From Halothermothrix sp. (GTDB taxonomy: Bacteria > Bacillota > Halanaerobiia > DY22613), in contig JAENYK010000001.1 of assembly GCA_016841825.1 (NCBI GenBank), forward strand, positions 248,001 through 312,000: DNA of 64,000 nt, given 5' to 3'. How positions within the stretch are numbered: the first letter of the stretch is position 1; each line of letters begins with the position of its first letter. The position numbers and the translations under genes are program-made. Below are positions 1 through 8,538 of the stretch, in pieces. Below the pieces are notes generated by a model that was not told the DNA's origin, searched no databases, and worked only from the letters and a program-made list of their open reading frames with translations.

Positions 1-503
1 TGTCGCGGAGCCCCCATTCCCACCAGAAGCATATCTGGTCTTAGGGCTGCAATCTCTGCAATAACCTGTTCTCGCACCTCATCAGTCAAATATCCATGAT
101 GGGTTCCCCTGATCTGTAATTCTGGATACCTCTCCTGCAAAGCAAGGGCAGCCTCGTCCACAACTCCGGGATTTCCACCTAACAAATAAATCGAATATCC
201 CTTCTCTGCAGCCAATGCAAAAAATCTTGTAGAGAGATCAAAACCCGTTACCCGTTCAGGAACATCAATTCCGATAAAATGTCTCGCTGCCAGAACCAGA
301 CCAATACCATCGGGAACTATCAGATCAGCATTGTTCATAATCTGATAGAACTCCTCATCTGCCTGAGCTGTCATTAACATCTCTGGATTACCAGTAATAA
401 TCTGCCGGGGAACTCCTCCGGCAATGGTCTTCTCAATCCAATCCAGGGTCTCTTCCATGGTGATGATATTAACTTTTACTCCTAATATTTTAATTGTATT
501 CAT
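1..503 (-). CDS. WecG/TagA/CpsF-family glycosyltransferase, partial (3' end outside window)
   Basis: Translating the minus strand from an ATG at 501-503 gives an open frame to the window edge. Family landmarks are visible: an N-terminal ILGVKVNIITMEE segment, the NADLIVPDGIG acceptor motif, ERVTGFDL, and LLVGMGAPRQ just before the edge. The family moves N-acetylmannosamine or a related sugar onto a lipid-linked sugar in cell-wall polymer synthesis, at the inner face of the membrane. A second in-frame ATG at 522-524 overlaps the csaB stop, but the ATG at 503 has a better GGTGAT ribosome site. It sits 20 bp after csaB, so it is probably in the same operon. Family assignment is firm; the exact sugar is not known. 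Confidence 0.88.
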   Translation of the reverse strand, partial: MNTIKILGVKVNIITMEETLDWIEKTIAGGVPRQIITGNPEMLMTAQADEEFYQIMNNADLIVPDGIGLVLAARHFIGIDVPERVTGFDLSTRFFALAAEKGYSIYLLGGNPGVVDEAALALQERYPELQIRGTHHGYLTDEVREQVIAEIAALRPDMLLVGMGAPR

Positions 504-523
504 AGTATCACCAACATCTTTCA

Positions 524-1621
524 TTATAACAAATTTAAAACCATTCTGGCATTCTTTCTGGCCTGTTCTTGAAGCATGCCAACCTGGGTTATAATCTGTT
601 CTCGATAATTAGCCAGATCATCTAATCTTCGAATAATCTCAATATACAAAGATTCAGACTGTAAACTCTCTATATTAGCTATGGCTTGATCAGAAATCCG
701 CTTGAGAAAACTATCAATCTTCGGGTCGTATGATATACCTACAATTGGTACATGAGCAACTGCAGAGAAAATTAACGCATGCAGCCTAATCCCTATCAAC
801 AGACTCAACTGTTGATAAAAAGTCAGCATCTGATCAGGTTGATACTCTCCTTCGATCACCTTAACTTTCGAGAGATTAGATCCTATCTCCTGGCAAAAAG
901 GCAGATCAACTTCCCGATGCATGGGAATCAGCAAAATCTCTGCTTCTCTCTCTTTCTGTAATCGTTCAATTGTTTGAATTAGAGCTTCTTTAAATCCTGT
1001 CAACCCTTGCCACGGGCGAGGAGCAATTCCAATCAGCGGAATACCCCTTTCGGTACATCTATTTCTCAATTTTAAAAGTTCCCGATATTCTTGAGTCTCA
1101 GGAGCTCTGGGCTCTAACAGTACCACAGGATCCACAGTCACTTCCATTGGTGGTTTTCGGACACCAATGGATTCAAGCAGGGCTAATGATTCCTGATCCC
1201 GAACAGTAATCAACTGTACCCAATTAGCCAAAATTCTAGTCAACAATCTGCCCCAAAAACCTTCAATCGGTCCAATACCCTGAGCGTAAAAAGCAACCTT
1301 CTTTCCCAATATCTTGGCAAGGCCAACTACTCCCAAATAATAGGGAATAGTCAGCTGACTTGTCACATCCTGCAAAAGACTTCCTCCACCACTGACCAAC
1401 AGGTCAGCATTCTGCAAAGTTTTAACAATCTGGAGAATCCTCCACCTGTCTCTGGCATTAACCCCATACCGATTGGCAGTACTCTGAGGATCTTTAGATA
1501 AAACAGTGATCTCCAGATCAGGTTCTTCATTACGTAATGCCTGAATAATTGACTGCAAAACAGCCTCATCACCCAAGTTATCGAATCCATAATAACCAGA
1601 GATAACGACCTTTTTAATCAT
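524..1621 (-). CDS. csaB: Polysaccharide pyruvyl transferase CsaB
   Basis: 365 aa. It has the family start GYYGFDNLGDEAVL (residues 9-22), a glycine-rich SGGGSLLQD loop near 77-85 and GIRLHALIFS near 277-286. CsaB adds a pyruvyl ketal to the peptidoglycan-linked secondary polymer, creating the ligand that S-layer SLH domains bind. The start overlaps the end of the upstream DUF5693 gene by 8 bp and a TagA-type transferase follows, which is the usual wall-anchor arrangement. Length is normal for the family and nothing looks damaged. Confidence 0.92.
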   Translation of the reverse strand: MIKKVVISGYYGFDNLGDEAVLQSIIQALRNEEPDLEITVLSKDPQSTANRYGVNARDRWRILQIVKTLQNADLLVSGGGSLLQDVTSQLTIPYYLGVVGLAKILGKKVAFYAQGIGPIEGFWGRLLTRILANWVQLITVRDQESLALLESIGVRKPPMEVTVDPVVLLEPRAPETQEYRELLKLRNRCTERGIPLIGIAPRPWQGLTGFKEALIQTIERLQKEREAEILLIPMHREVDLPFCQEIGSNLSKVKVIEGEYQPDQMLTFYQQLSLLIGIRLHALIFSAVAHVPIVGISYDPKIDSFLKRISDQAIANIESLQSESLYIEIIRRLDDLANYREQIITQVGMLQEQARKNARMVLNLL

Positions 1622-3626
1622 AAACCCAACTCCTTAGCCTCTCCCATAACTTCAGGACCTGATTATATAACCAGATTAGAATTAATCCGCCGCCAATACC
1701 CAGAACAATAGCTGAAATCACCCGGAGCAAAGAAGCAATAATCGGTGTATGGATATGAGAAAATGTGTTGATAATGGTCAATTGTCCGATCGAACCAACA
1801 ATCAACAAAGGTAATGCCAATCCTCTTTTCTCTTTTTTCAATAGATAGTACAATGCCAGAATCATAAATGGGTGTCCGATAGCAAATTCTTTGAAGCGTG
1901 GTCGATATATCAATAGATCCTCAAGTAAATCCCTAATCTTTATCTCAATTGAAGATACCGGCAAGATCGGAAAGTTCCCTGTACGTCCAATATAAATCAA
2001 TCCAGCTAATCCCAAAAGTCCGAACAGCAATAAGTGCGAATAGCGAACAGGCCGATTCAGATAACGTGGTATAGCCTTAACTAACTCTGCATAATCTGCT
2101 AACTTCTTAACACCAATATTTTGGAGAATATAATAAATTATAATTATCATTAGCGGTAAAATAAAAGTTAATTTGATTCCTCTGAACTGGTTAATCTGGT
2201 ATATGTAACGAACATCACTCAATAGACCAATAACCATTACAACACCCATCATAGTTATTCCGATCACCTTAAAAAAGAGGAGTATCCCCTGCCCAATCGG
2301 TTTCTGTTCCGTATTGGCTAACCTGACAGCCTGATCAAAACCATAGATAATAGCCAGAGATGGGAACACAACCGCTGCCAATAGGGCTAACATATCTCGA
2401 GTTAATAGCACAAAACCTTTAAAACTAAGGACAAAGGTTCCCAAAATTGCCAGCACCAACAGACCGTACTCCACCCAATCCGGTATAATAATAAACTTAT
2501 TCAATAACACCAATCCGGCAGCAAAAAGACCAATACTTAAGATAACAATCCAGATGGGTGATGTCCGCCAACCGGGAAATGGTTGAGCTGTTCCCAAAGT
2601 ATAACCACTTCTGGCCAGGTTTGTTTTTATATCCTGCAGAAGACGCTGATTAAGCTCTAAAGGTTTTACTTTCTCTTTCCCCACCAGAAATGGACGATAA
2701 TACAATGTACGAACATTTCGTTCCTTAATAGAACGAATATAACGATCTAAAACCTTAACATAAGTATAGCTATCCATCTCTTTTTGTTGAAAGCTATGAA
2801 CCCTGGTGATATTCATTCCAGTAAGCACAGCCAGCTCTTTGATACCCAACTGTGGACCGATAAAAGGTTCAATCATTCCAACATTTATTCCGAATTCTTC
2901 CAGGATCTCCGCAGTCTCATTTAAACGATCAGGATAACCAATAACTGTCGCTCCGGAGAAGACAATCTGTGAAATCTCTCCCCTGGCCTGAACATCTTGC
3001 AAAATTTCGGGTAAGACTGCCAATCTCTCTTTGGTATCTCCAACTCTAGGTACTACTTTTAAGCCAGCAGAGGAGATCAACTCTATCTCTTCAGGGCTAA
3101 AACCCAAAAGATGACTGGTAATCCCCGAATCCCCGTTTTCTACTTCCAAAATATAGACTCCACGTTCATAATCTTTATAAGAACCCCGGGTAATCACATC
3201 AGGTAATTTCTGAATAATAGTAGAAAGATGCTGATATGTATCATGTTCAGTGAATAAAAGAAAGTAGTTATCGATATCAGTTTCAGGTTGAAAGAGATCT
3301 ACAAATGCCGCATCAAGCTTATCAGACAGATAATACTCACGGGCCAGCTCCCCTCCACCAACAATCACCAATTCATTATTACTCACATAGTGATTGAGTG
3401 TCTTCTCATAAATTGCAACCGAAGTAACCCCCGCATCTTTTAATTTTTCAAGTAACTCTTTTGGTTTCATCTTGGTAACCCGCTGCAACTGTTCAAAGGC
3501 AGGATAGTCCAGTACAATCTCAACTATTTTGCTCTGTTCTTCCAGGCGATAACGCCCAAAAGCAACAAACAAACCTGTTATCAGACTAATTAAAATAAAT
3601 CCGATAAATATTCTTCTTTTAATCAC
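1614..3626 (-). CDS. DUF5693 family multi-pass membrane protein
   Basis: About 670 aa. I chose a GTG start at 3624-3626 because it is preceded by GGGGAG/GGAGGT and gives a typical basic-then-hydrophobic N terminus (IKRRIFIGFILISLITGLF). An upstream ATG at 3683 would add 19 residues with a weaker site. The N-terminal half is soluble and probably extracytoplasmic (residues ~25-370); the C-terminal half holds about eight hydrophobic helices. From memory DUF5693 genes often sit directly ahead of csaB, as here (8-bp overlap). A role in wall-polymer assembly or flipping is inferred from context only; no catalytic motif is recognised. Confidence 0.75.
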   Translation of the reverse strand: MIKRRIFIGFILISLITGLFVAFGRYRLEEQSKIVEIVLDYPAFEQLQRVTKMKPKELLEKLKDAGVTSVAIYEKTLNHYVSNNELVIVGGGELAREYYLSDKLDAAFVDLFQPETDIDNYFLLFTEHDTYQHLSTIIQKLPDVITRGSYKDYERGVYILEVENGDSGITSHLLGFSPEEIELISSAGLKVVPRVGDTKERLAVLPEILQDVQARGEISQIVFSGATVIGYPDRLNETAEILEEFGINVGMIEPFIGPQLGIKELAVLTGMNITRVHSFQQKEMDSYTYVKVLDRYIRSIKERNVRTLYYRPFLVGKEKVKPLELNQRLLQDIKTNLARSGYTLGTAQPFPGWRTSPIWIVILSIGLFAAGLVLLNKFIIIPDWVEYGLLVLAILGTFVLSFKGFVLLTRDMLALLAAVVFPSLAIIYGFDQAVRLANTEQKPIGQGILLFFKVIGITMMGVVMVIGLLSDVRYIYQINQFRGIKLTFILPLMIIIIYYILQNIGVKKLADYAELVKAIPRYLNRPVRYSHLLLFGLLGLAGLIYIGRTGNFPILPVSSIEIKIRDLLEDLLIYRPRFKEFAIGHPFMILALYYLLKKEKRGLALPLLIVGSIGQLTIINTFSHIHTPIIASLLRVISAIVLGIGGGLILIWLYNQVLKLWERLRSWVYD

Positions 3627-3746
3627 AATCTCCCCGACCTCCATAACACGTATTTTGAATATGTTTTTAATCCCCATACCCATCTTTCATAGTTCTACTT
3701 TATGGTGAGAAAATCCTTTATCTGAATTTTGCGAGAATACATCTAG

Positions 3747-3854
3747 GTTCTATGATTCCCACTTCTATAAGTGGAAGCTGCCTGGTTCTACTTCAGATAG
3801 GGTTGAATCCTTATCTGAAACCCCGAGGTTCAGCTTTAGCTGAACGAATTCACT
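3747..3854 (+). repeat. Structured repeat, copy A
   Basis: One of three copies of a ~108-bp element (others at 20489 and 58562, the last inverted). It contains three ordered stem-loops: CCCACTT/AAGTGG, a long TTCAGATAGGG/CCTTATCTGAA stem around TTGAAT, and a near-perfect GTTCAGCT/AGCTGAAC stem, ending GAATTCACT. In the middle stem this copy has GATAGG with CCTTATC where copy B has GGTGGGG with CCCCATC, so the changes compensate and support a folded RNA or DNA. It lies alone between DUF5693 and DUF2993. It could be the relic end of an IS200/IS605-type element (inference). Confidence 0.75.
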
Positions 3855-3975
3855 TAATCAGATATTATTATTTACGTCTATTTCCTGGTAATCATACTCC
3901 TAAAAATATTATTATCTATGGGGATTCTTTTTAATCATCAGGATGACGGAATGAACGCTAAGTGGAGAAAGGATA

Positions 3976-4020
3976 AAAGTTTTTTTACGACTTTTGTACT
4001 ACTCCTCCGTAAAAAACTTT
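3976..4020. terminator. AT-rich inverted repeat, possible terminator
   Basis: AAAGTTTTTTTACG pairs with CGTAAAAAACTTT across an 18-nt loop. It sits in the roughly 440-bp gap between 3684 and 4124, which otherwise contains repeat copy A and the terminator at 4064. The stem is A/T-rich, so its function as a terminator is uncertain. Confidence 0.35.
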
Positions 4021-4063
4021 CTACACCGATCTTTCAAACCACTATCTCCCTGAAAATATCATC

Positions 4064-4103
4064 AAAAAAGACTGTGCCAGGTGCTTCGCACCTCACACAG
4101 TCT
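4064..4103 (-). terminator. Rho-independent terminator after the DUF2993 gene
   Basis: On the minus strand AGACTGTG and GGTGC pair with GCACC and CACAGTCT around a short GAA loop, followed by six T residues. It lies 22 bp after the stop codon of the DUF2993 gene and ends the prfB-DUF2993 transcript. Confidence 0.85.
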
Positions 4104-4124
4104 CGTAGTATTAAGGATAAAGTG

Positions 4125-4796
4125 CTATACCTCACTTCCTCCCAGAGCCTGAATCTTCCCTTCTAAAATCTTGATCTCTTTTACGTCCAGAGGGATTGGT
4201 GAATCTTTTAATCCCAGATCAAACTCTAAAGCACTCAAAACCTGAGACACAAAGATTGCCGAAATTCTGGCTTCATCTAAATCAATAGGCACGAAACGAA
4301 TCCGATAATCATCAACTATCTCTAAAGTTCCCGTTAATTTTAGATCAATCCAGTTCTGTAACTTTACATAAACTATTGCCTTGTCCGGTTTTAGCTCAAC
4401 CCGTAGTTCATCTAACTGAGGTAAGATAGTCTTCAGATATCTGTTTAAATCTTCCTCAAGAATATCTGCCTGAAAGAAAAGATTACTCCCACCAAATGCC
4501 CTGGTTCCCTGAGGGGTATCAACAAAAACCAAATCCTCATACCGGGACTCCAGGCTATCAATCCGAACCTGGTCAATTATTACACCTCTGGTCTTAAAAG
4601 AGCTATGCTGTACTCTACCGGTTAGCAGAAGTAGAGCCGGGTGAGTTCTAATCTTCACCTCCAGAGCATCTACTCCTGCGACCTGTTGACGGAGTGCTGT
4701 CTCTACCTGGTTTTCATAGTATCTGGGTAATAGAACCTCTGTTACTCCTAATCCAATAAACAAAACTATGAATATAATCAGGAAAAATCTGCGCAT
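4125..4796 (-). CDS. DUF2993 (LmeA-like) lipid-binding protein
   Basis: 223 aa with an N-terminal hydrophobic anchor (residues 3-22, FFLIIFIVLFIGLGVTEVLL) followed by an extracytoplasmic beta-rich domain. The pattern of a basic pair, GRVQ..F..RGV and DQVRIDSLESRYEDL resembles the DUF2993/LmeA family, whose characterised mycobacterial member binds phospholipid and supports lipomannan elongation. Here the role is unknown. It follows prfB by 13 bp and shares its terminator, so it is probably cotranscribed by position rather than function. Confidence 0.75.
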   Translation of the reverse strand: MRRFFLIIFIVLFIGLGVTEVLLPRYYENQVETALRQQVAGVDALEVKIRTHPALLLLTGRVQHSSFKTRGVIIDQVRIDSLESRYEDLVFVDTPQGTRAFGGSNLFFQADILEEDLNRYLKTILPQLDELRVELKPDKAIVYVKLQNWIDLKLTGTLEIVDDYRIRFVPIDLDEARISAIFVSQVLSALEFDLGLKDSPIPLDVKEIKILEGKIQALGGSEV

Positions 4797-4809
4797 ACCA
4801 CAATCACTC

Positions 4810-5905
4810 CTATCTCTTGCGCTTTAGATAAGCCTGAATGAAGGAGTCCAGATCACCATCCATCACTTTCTGCACATTTCCTTCTTCTATATTAGTTCTA
4901 TGATCTTTGATCATATTATACGGATGGAATACATAGGAACGGATCTGACTTCCCCAGGCAATCTCTTTATATTCACCTTTAACCTCTTCCAATTCTTCCT
5001 CCTGTATTTGCTTATAATGTTCATAAAGTCTGGCTTGTAAAATCTTCATCGCCATATCCCGATTCTTATGCTGAGAACGCTCATTCTGACACTGAACTAC
5101 GATACCCGTTGGCAAATGAGTAATCCGCACAGCAGAGTCGGTTGTGTTTACATGCTGACCACCAGCACCACTGGCTCGATAAGTGTCTATCTTAAGTTCG
5201 GTAGGGTCGATATCCACCTCTACATCATCAGTAATTTCCGGAAGTACGTCAATAGAAGTAAAAGATGTATGACGGCGACCAGCAGAATCAAAAGGTGAGA
5301 TCCGAATTAAGCGATGTACCCCACGCTCTGCTTTCAGGTAACCATAAGCATAATCTCCTTTAATTAACAAAGTGACACTTTTTATTCCTGCTTCATCGCC
5401 CGGTAAGAATTCCAAAGTCTCCACTTCATAGCCACTTTTCTCTGCCCACCGGGTATACATCCGCAGCAACATTGAAGCCCAGTCCTGTGACTCTGTACCA
5501 CCCGCACCGGGATGAATCGCCAAAATTGCATTATTTGGGTCATATTCTTCACTTAAGAGGGTTCTCAGTTCCAGAGCATCCACCTCTCTGCATAATTCAG
5601 GTAGACTGATTTTCACATCACGTAAAACAGATTGGTCTTCCTCTTCTTCAGCCATCTCTAACAATATCAGGCTGTCTTCCACCTGAGAATACAGGCTTTC
5701 ATAAAAATCTATCCGTTTTTTAAGATTACTGGCTTGTTGAGCAATCTTTTGTGCCTCTTCTGGATTATCCCAAAATGTCGGTTTAGTCATCTCTGCTTCT
5801 AATTTACCATGTCTGGCTTTTAGTCCAGCAAGGTCAAAGGGACTCACCCAATTCTTTCATTTTTTGAACTAATCCACTCAGTTCTTTAGCATATTCACGA
5901 AACAT
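4810..5905 (-). CDS. prfB: Peptide chain release factor 2 (programmed +1 frameshift)
   Basis: The product needs two frames: 5905-5837 (ATG, 23 codons ending CTT) and then 5835-4810 after skipping one T at a CTT TGA C site, giving 364 aa. The SPF stop-codon recognition tripeptide is at about residues 203-205 and the GGQ hydrolysis motif at about 248-250, matching normal RF2 spacing. RF2 releases peptides at UGA and UAA, and the in-frame UGA lets it regulate its own synthesis. The start has AAGGAG about 9 bp upstream. A short first-frame ORF alone would be missed, but upstream and downstream parts align with standard RF2. Confidence 0.96.
5833..5839 (-). promoter_or_regulatory. RF2 autoregulatory +1 frameshift site
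   Basis: The heptamer CTTTGAC occurs on the minus strand with the UGA in the first frame, preceded by GGGTGAG, which can act as the internal Shine-Dalgarno-like stimulator. This is the conserved bacterial prfB recoding signal. When RF2 is scarce the ribosome slips forward and completes the protein. Confidence 0.93.
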
Positions 5906-5954
5906 TCTTCTTCACTCCTTTAGACCAAATTTGCGTTGCCAAACACCTTATATA

Positions 5955-5983
5955 AGGATACCAGATATTTGTGAATTCGTCAA
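5955..5983 (-). promoter_or_regulatory. SigA-type promoter of prfB
   Basis: TTGACG (5978-5983) and TATCCT (5955-5960) are separated by exactly 17 bp on the minus strand, about 50 bp before the prfB start codon. Confidence 0.7.
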
Positions 5984-6013
5984 TTTATTTGACAACTTCA
6001 TACAGCAGACAGA

Positions 6014-6631
6014 TCAATTGTCATTAATTTTCCAACTCTCGTAGAATACTACCTCTTCAAACCTCTTTCGCTCAATCTCTTGTGGTTCTTTAGCCGCATA
6101 CCCAATAGGCATTAAGAATAAACAGATCATATCATCAGGTAGGTTAAGAATTCTGGCAGCCTCCTCAGTATCCAGATACCCTATCCAACATGCCCGCAGA
6201 CCATGGTTTACTGCTGTCAGAAATACATGTTCTCCAGGGATTAATGGAGAACCATTGACCCAGAACTTACCGATCAACTTTCGATCAGCATATTGATTTA
6301 GATAATTGATCAACTCATCCCCAAATCTGGTCTGATTAACAATCAATCCAAAATCATCTGCAGGCAGATCTCTCAGATCCACTTCCAGACTGGCACAATA
6401 TGCGATAACTACTGGCGCAGAAGCGATCCACATCTGATCACCAGCTGCCTTTGCCAAAGCCTCTTTTCGCTGCTGATCTCTAATCACTCCATAGTAGCAG
6501 TTTTGCCCATTACCGGGCGTTGGTGCTAAACGTGCTGCTTCAAGGATGTCCCTCACTATCTCTTCTGAAACCGGATCAGCCAAGAACTCCCGGCACGATC
6601 TTCTCTGCAGGATTACTTCCATGAATTCCAT
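6014..6631 (-). CDS. Nitroreductase family protein
   Basis: About 205 aa. The N-terminal LQRRSCREFLADPVSEE with the following ARLAPTPGNGQN loop is the FMN-binding signature of nitroreductases, and ACWIGYLDTEEAARILNLPDD and LFLMPIGYAAKEP match the C-terminal half. Such enzymes use FMN and NAD(P)H to reduce nitro compounds, quinones or flavins in the cytoplasm; the substrate here is unknown. I start at the ATG at 6629-6631, ten bases after GGGG; a TTG two codons upstream is also possible. A terminator hairpin lies just upstream, so the gene has its own short leader. Confidence 0.88.
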   Translation of the reverse strand: MEFMEVILQRRSCREFLADPVSEEIVRDILEAARLAPTPGNGQNCYYGVIRDQQRKEALAKAAGDQMWIASAPVVIAYCASLEVDLRDLPADDFGLIVNQTRFGDELINYLNQYADRKLIGKFWVNGSPLIPGEHVFLTAVNHGLRACWIGYLDTEEAARILNLPDDMICLFLMPIGYAAKEPQEIERKRFEEVVFYESWKINDN

Positions 6632-6667
6632 TTTCAATTAACCCCTTTCCTTTTCGTTTCGATAAAT

Positions 6668-6696
6668 AAAAAAACTGCGAGAGTATACTCCCACAG
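6668..6696 (-). terminator. Terminator or attenuator just ahead of the nitroreductase gene
   Basis: On the minus strand CTGTGGGAG pairs with CTCTCGCAG around TATA, followed by seven T residues. It is only 37 bp upstream of the nitroreductase start, so it either ends the small-ORF transcript from 6.8-7.2 kb or attenuates read-through into the nitroreductase. Confidence 0.75.
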
Positions 6697-6811
6697 CTTA
6701 ATAACAATCTAAGCAATACTTATGGTTCAAGAGCATCTCCCAAAATCTATAATCGAGCGTAACAAGACAGAACTGTTTGCAGCCCAGTCCTTTTGCACTG
6801 GTGTACCCCAA

Positions 6812-6949
6812 TTATAACGCGCCGCACGCGTAGTTAGATTTTTTGAATATTGTCAAGCAGCAACTCCTGAGTATCTCAATCGTTTTCATTAATAAATCTA
6901 AATTATCAGCCGGGATGATTTTAACCTGATCTCCACATCCTCCGCACAT
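6812..6949 (-). CDS. Possible 45-aa Cys-rich small protein
   Basis: An ATG three bases after the stop of the 39-aa membrane protein opens a 45-codon frame starting MCGGCGDQVKIIPADN and containing six cysteines, with CGGCG and SCC clusters. No clear ribosome site is present other than possible translational coupling. The CXXC-like start hints at metal binding, but I do not recognise a family and it may be a remnant. The rest of 6697-6811 shows nothing I can name. Confidence 0.3.
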   Translation of the reverse strand: MCGGCGDQVKIIPADNLDLLMKTIEILRSCCLTIFKKSNYACGAL

Positions 6950-6952
6950 ATA

Positions 6953-7072
6953 TCAAAAATCTTCCCTCTGGTCTGCTTCCCGTTTCTTCATCATATTCTT
7001 CAAAACCCGCATCTTAATCGGAAAACCAACTACCACAACAATACCCAAAATCACCCAACCCCACCATGGCAT
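6953..7072 (-). CDS. 39-aa single-pass membrane protein
   Basis: An ATG at 7070-7072 is preceded by an excellent GGGAGGTGAG ribosome site seven bases away. The peptide begins MPWWGWVILGIVVVVGFPI, a clean membrane helix, and ends with a charged tail (KMRVLKNMMKKREADQRE). No family is recognised. It lies 167 bp after the TetR gene on the same strand and could be a small accessory protein of that locus. The strong ribosome site is the main reason to believe it is translated. Confidence 0.6.
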   Translation of the reverse strand: MPWWGWVILGIVVVVGFPIKMRVLKNMMKKREADQREDF

Positions 7073-7193
7073 CTGCTCTCACCTCCCTTACGCTATGCCT
7101 TTTACGAATTCTCCTCTTAAGCAGCAATAACGCCACAACTGTAATTCCCACAATCTACAGAGAATAAACTCCTAACTGACTCCAACTAGCCAT
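7014..7193 (-). pseudogene. Small membrane ORF interrupted by TAG
   Basis: The frame from an ATG at 7191-7193 reads MASWSQLGVYSL, hits TAG at 7155-7157, then continues IVGITVVALLLLKRRIRKRH, a membrane helix with a basic tail. Removing the TAG restores a plausible small membrane protein that overlaps the start of the 39-aa protein. The ribosome site is poor, so this may be a decayed gene or chance. Confidence 0.25.
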
Positions 7194-7238
7194 TCCCATT
7201 ACTATCTTATAAAAACCTAAATACGACCAATAGATAGG

Positions 7239-7856
7239 TTAAATCCCAATACCCTTTTGAATAAAATCAATCATCTCCTCAATTACCCCCATAATCTCGT
7301 CCAGGTTCTCCAATTTATTATTCCTCAAATATTGTTCCAATGTAGTATTAACGACAACGTACAAAATCTCTGCAATTAGGTCTATATTAATCGCCGGATT
7401 AATCTCACCATTCTCTAGTCCCATACTCAATATTTGCCGATAAAAGACAGAGGCTTCTGGGATTTGCTCTCCATAAATCTCCCTTTTAAGTTCTCTACTG
7501 GGACTATTCATGAATAATTCACCAATTCGGGCCCACTTAGGATGATCTAAAAAAAATTGAATACCTACTCTAAGCAGTTCACGCAAAACGCCATAAAACC
7601 CCAGTTCCTGCTTCCTGGCTATTATAGGAGTCAAATTGACCATCTTTTGCTGACCAACCATATCCAGAATATACTTGTATAAATCTTTTTTATCGGCAAA
7701 ATACTGATAGAAACTCCCCCGGGGAATCTCAGCATTACGAATAATACTGGCAATATTCGCTTCATCATAGGTTTTTGCTGCAAATTCAGCGATTGCAGAG
7801 TTCAAAATTCTTTTCTTCTTCTCCTCTGGCAGGTTGAAAAATGTACTTGTTGGCAC
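7239..7856 (-). CDS. TetR/AcrR-family transcriptional regulator
   Basis: 205 aa. The N-terminal helix-turn-helix is typical: KKKRILNSAIAEFAAKTYDEANIASIIRNAEIPRGSFYQYFADKKDLYKYIL (given here as the region 13-64). The C-terminal ligand domain is generic. It is divergently placed from the MarR-MATE efflux operon. Two identical palindromes ATGACA-N4-TGTCAT lie in its own promoter region and very probably are its operators, implying autorepression and possibly control of the divergent genes. The effector is unknown. Confidence 0.88.
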   Translation of the reverse strand: MPTSTFFNLPEEKKKRILNSAIAEFAAKTYDEANIASIIRNAEIPRGSFYQYFADKKDLYKYILDMVGQQKMVNLTPIIARKQELGFYGVLRELLRVGIQFFLDHPKWARIGELFMNSPSRELKREIYGEQIPEASVFYRQILSMGLENGEINPAINIDLIAEILYVVVNTTLEQYLRNNKLENLDEIMGVIEEMIDFIQKGIGI

Positions 7857-7885
7857 TCATTCTCTCCCCTCTCTTTGTCTGCTGT

Positions 7886-7934
7886 ATGACACAGATGTCA
7901 TATAATGAGCAAAAATATATGACATCTGTGTCAT
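7886..7934. promoter_or_regulatory. Paired TetR operators
   Basis: Two copies of a perfect palindrome lie in the TetR leader: ATGACACAGATGTCAT at 7886-7901 and its reverse-complement form at 7919-7934, 33 bp start to start (about three helical turns). Each has ATGACA half-sites with a 4-bp spacer. They sit immediately downstream of the tetR -10 box. Confidence 0.8.
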
Positions 7935-7938
7935 ATTG

Positions 7939-7968
7939 ATTATAAGCCAAGATTACCCGATTAGTCAA
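7939..7968 (-). promoter_or_regulatory. SigA promoter of the TetR gene
   Basis: TTGACT (7963-7968) and TATAAT (7939-7944) with an 18-bp spacer on the minus strand. The start site would fall inside the operator pair, fitting repression. Confidence 0.8.
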
Positions 7969-7991
7969 GCTAATTTTTACACATAATTTTA

Positions 7992-8020
7992 TTGACATTA
8001 TCTCTTTCTTCGCATATAAT
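7992..8020 (+). promoter_or_regulatory. SigA promoter of the MarR-MATE operon
   Basis: TTGACA (7992-7997) and TATAAT (8015-8020) with a 17-bp spacer, a consensus promoter 63 bp before the MarR start. Confidence 0.88.
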
Positions 8021-8023
8021 ATT

Positions 8024-8037
8024 GTTAGAATTCTAAC
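8024..8037. promoter_or_regulatory. MarR autoregulatory operator
   Basis: A perfect 14-bp palindrome GTTAGAATTCTAAC lies directly downstream of the -10 box, followed by looser TTAG/CTAA half-sites up to 8066. Position and symmetry fit repression by the adjacent MarR protein. Confidence 0.7.
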
Positions 8038-8082
8038 CATTAGATTTCTTAAAATTAGTTTTCTAAGCAAGGGGGTCAGGAT

Positions 8083-8538
8083 ATGGATTATTTTCAACTA
8101 ATGTTAAAGATGCTCCGAACCTTTCATCTAGTTCAGCGAACACTTCTGAACGACTTTCGCAACTCTGACTTTAATACCAACTTGAATAGGACTCAACGGC
8201 GAGTACTCATGCACCTCTATGAAGAAGAGGAACATACCATGACTGCATTATGCAAAAGAACAGAGTTACAAAAAGGCAGTATGACATCTGTAATTGACAG
8301 TCTGGAAGAATTGAATTATGTAGAGAGAAAGAGAAAGGGTACTGATCGTCGCAAACTATTCATTACACTTACCCCACAGGGTGTTGTAATGGCTGAACAA
8401 CTTAGAGATGCCATGAATCAATATCTTGAAGATAAATTACAACCACTAACTAAAGAAGATATTTATCACTTTTCCCAACTATTAGACCAACTCTGGGAAC
8501 TCAACCAAAAATTAATTACAACCAAGGAGGATTTATAA
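8083..8538 (+). CDS. MarR-family transcriptional regulator
   Basis: 151 aa with a winged helix-turn-helix: MTALCKRTELQKGSMTSVID recognition region (residues ~65-84) and the wing KGTDRRKLFITLTPQG. Ribosome site AAGGGGG precedes the ATG. Its stop overlaps the start of the MATE transporter (TAATG), so the two are translationally coupled. It most likely represses its own operon until an effector, perhaps an exported compound, binds. Confidence 0.9.
   Translation: MDYFQLMLKMLRTFHLVQRTLLNDFRNSDFNTNLNRTQRRVLMHLYEEEEHTMTALCKRTELQKGSMTSVIDSLEELNYVERKRKGTDRRKLFITLTPQGVVMAEQLRDAMNQYLEDKLQPLTKEDIYHFSQLLDQLWELNQKLITTKEDL

Noticed and set aside
3918-4166. Plus-strand 82-aa ORF
   Set aside because: It runs through two hairpins and the end of the DUF2993 gene, with no convincing ribosome site.
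6700-6850. Possible riboswitch or 6S-type RNA ahead of the nitroreductase gene
   Set aside because: No FMN, T-box or SAM box sequence could be recognised; only the terminator hairpin is clear.
6790-6860. Promoter-like TTGACA and TATAAT on the minus strand
   Set aside because: The spacer is about 34 bp, far too long for a SigA promoter.
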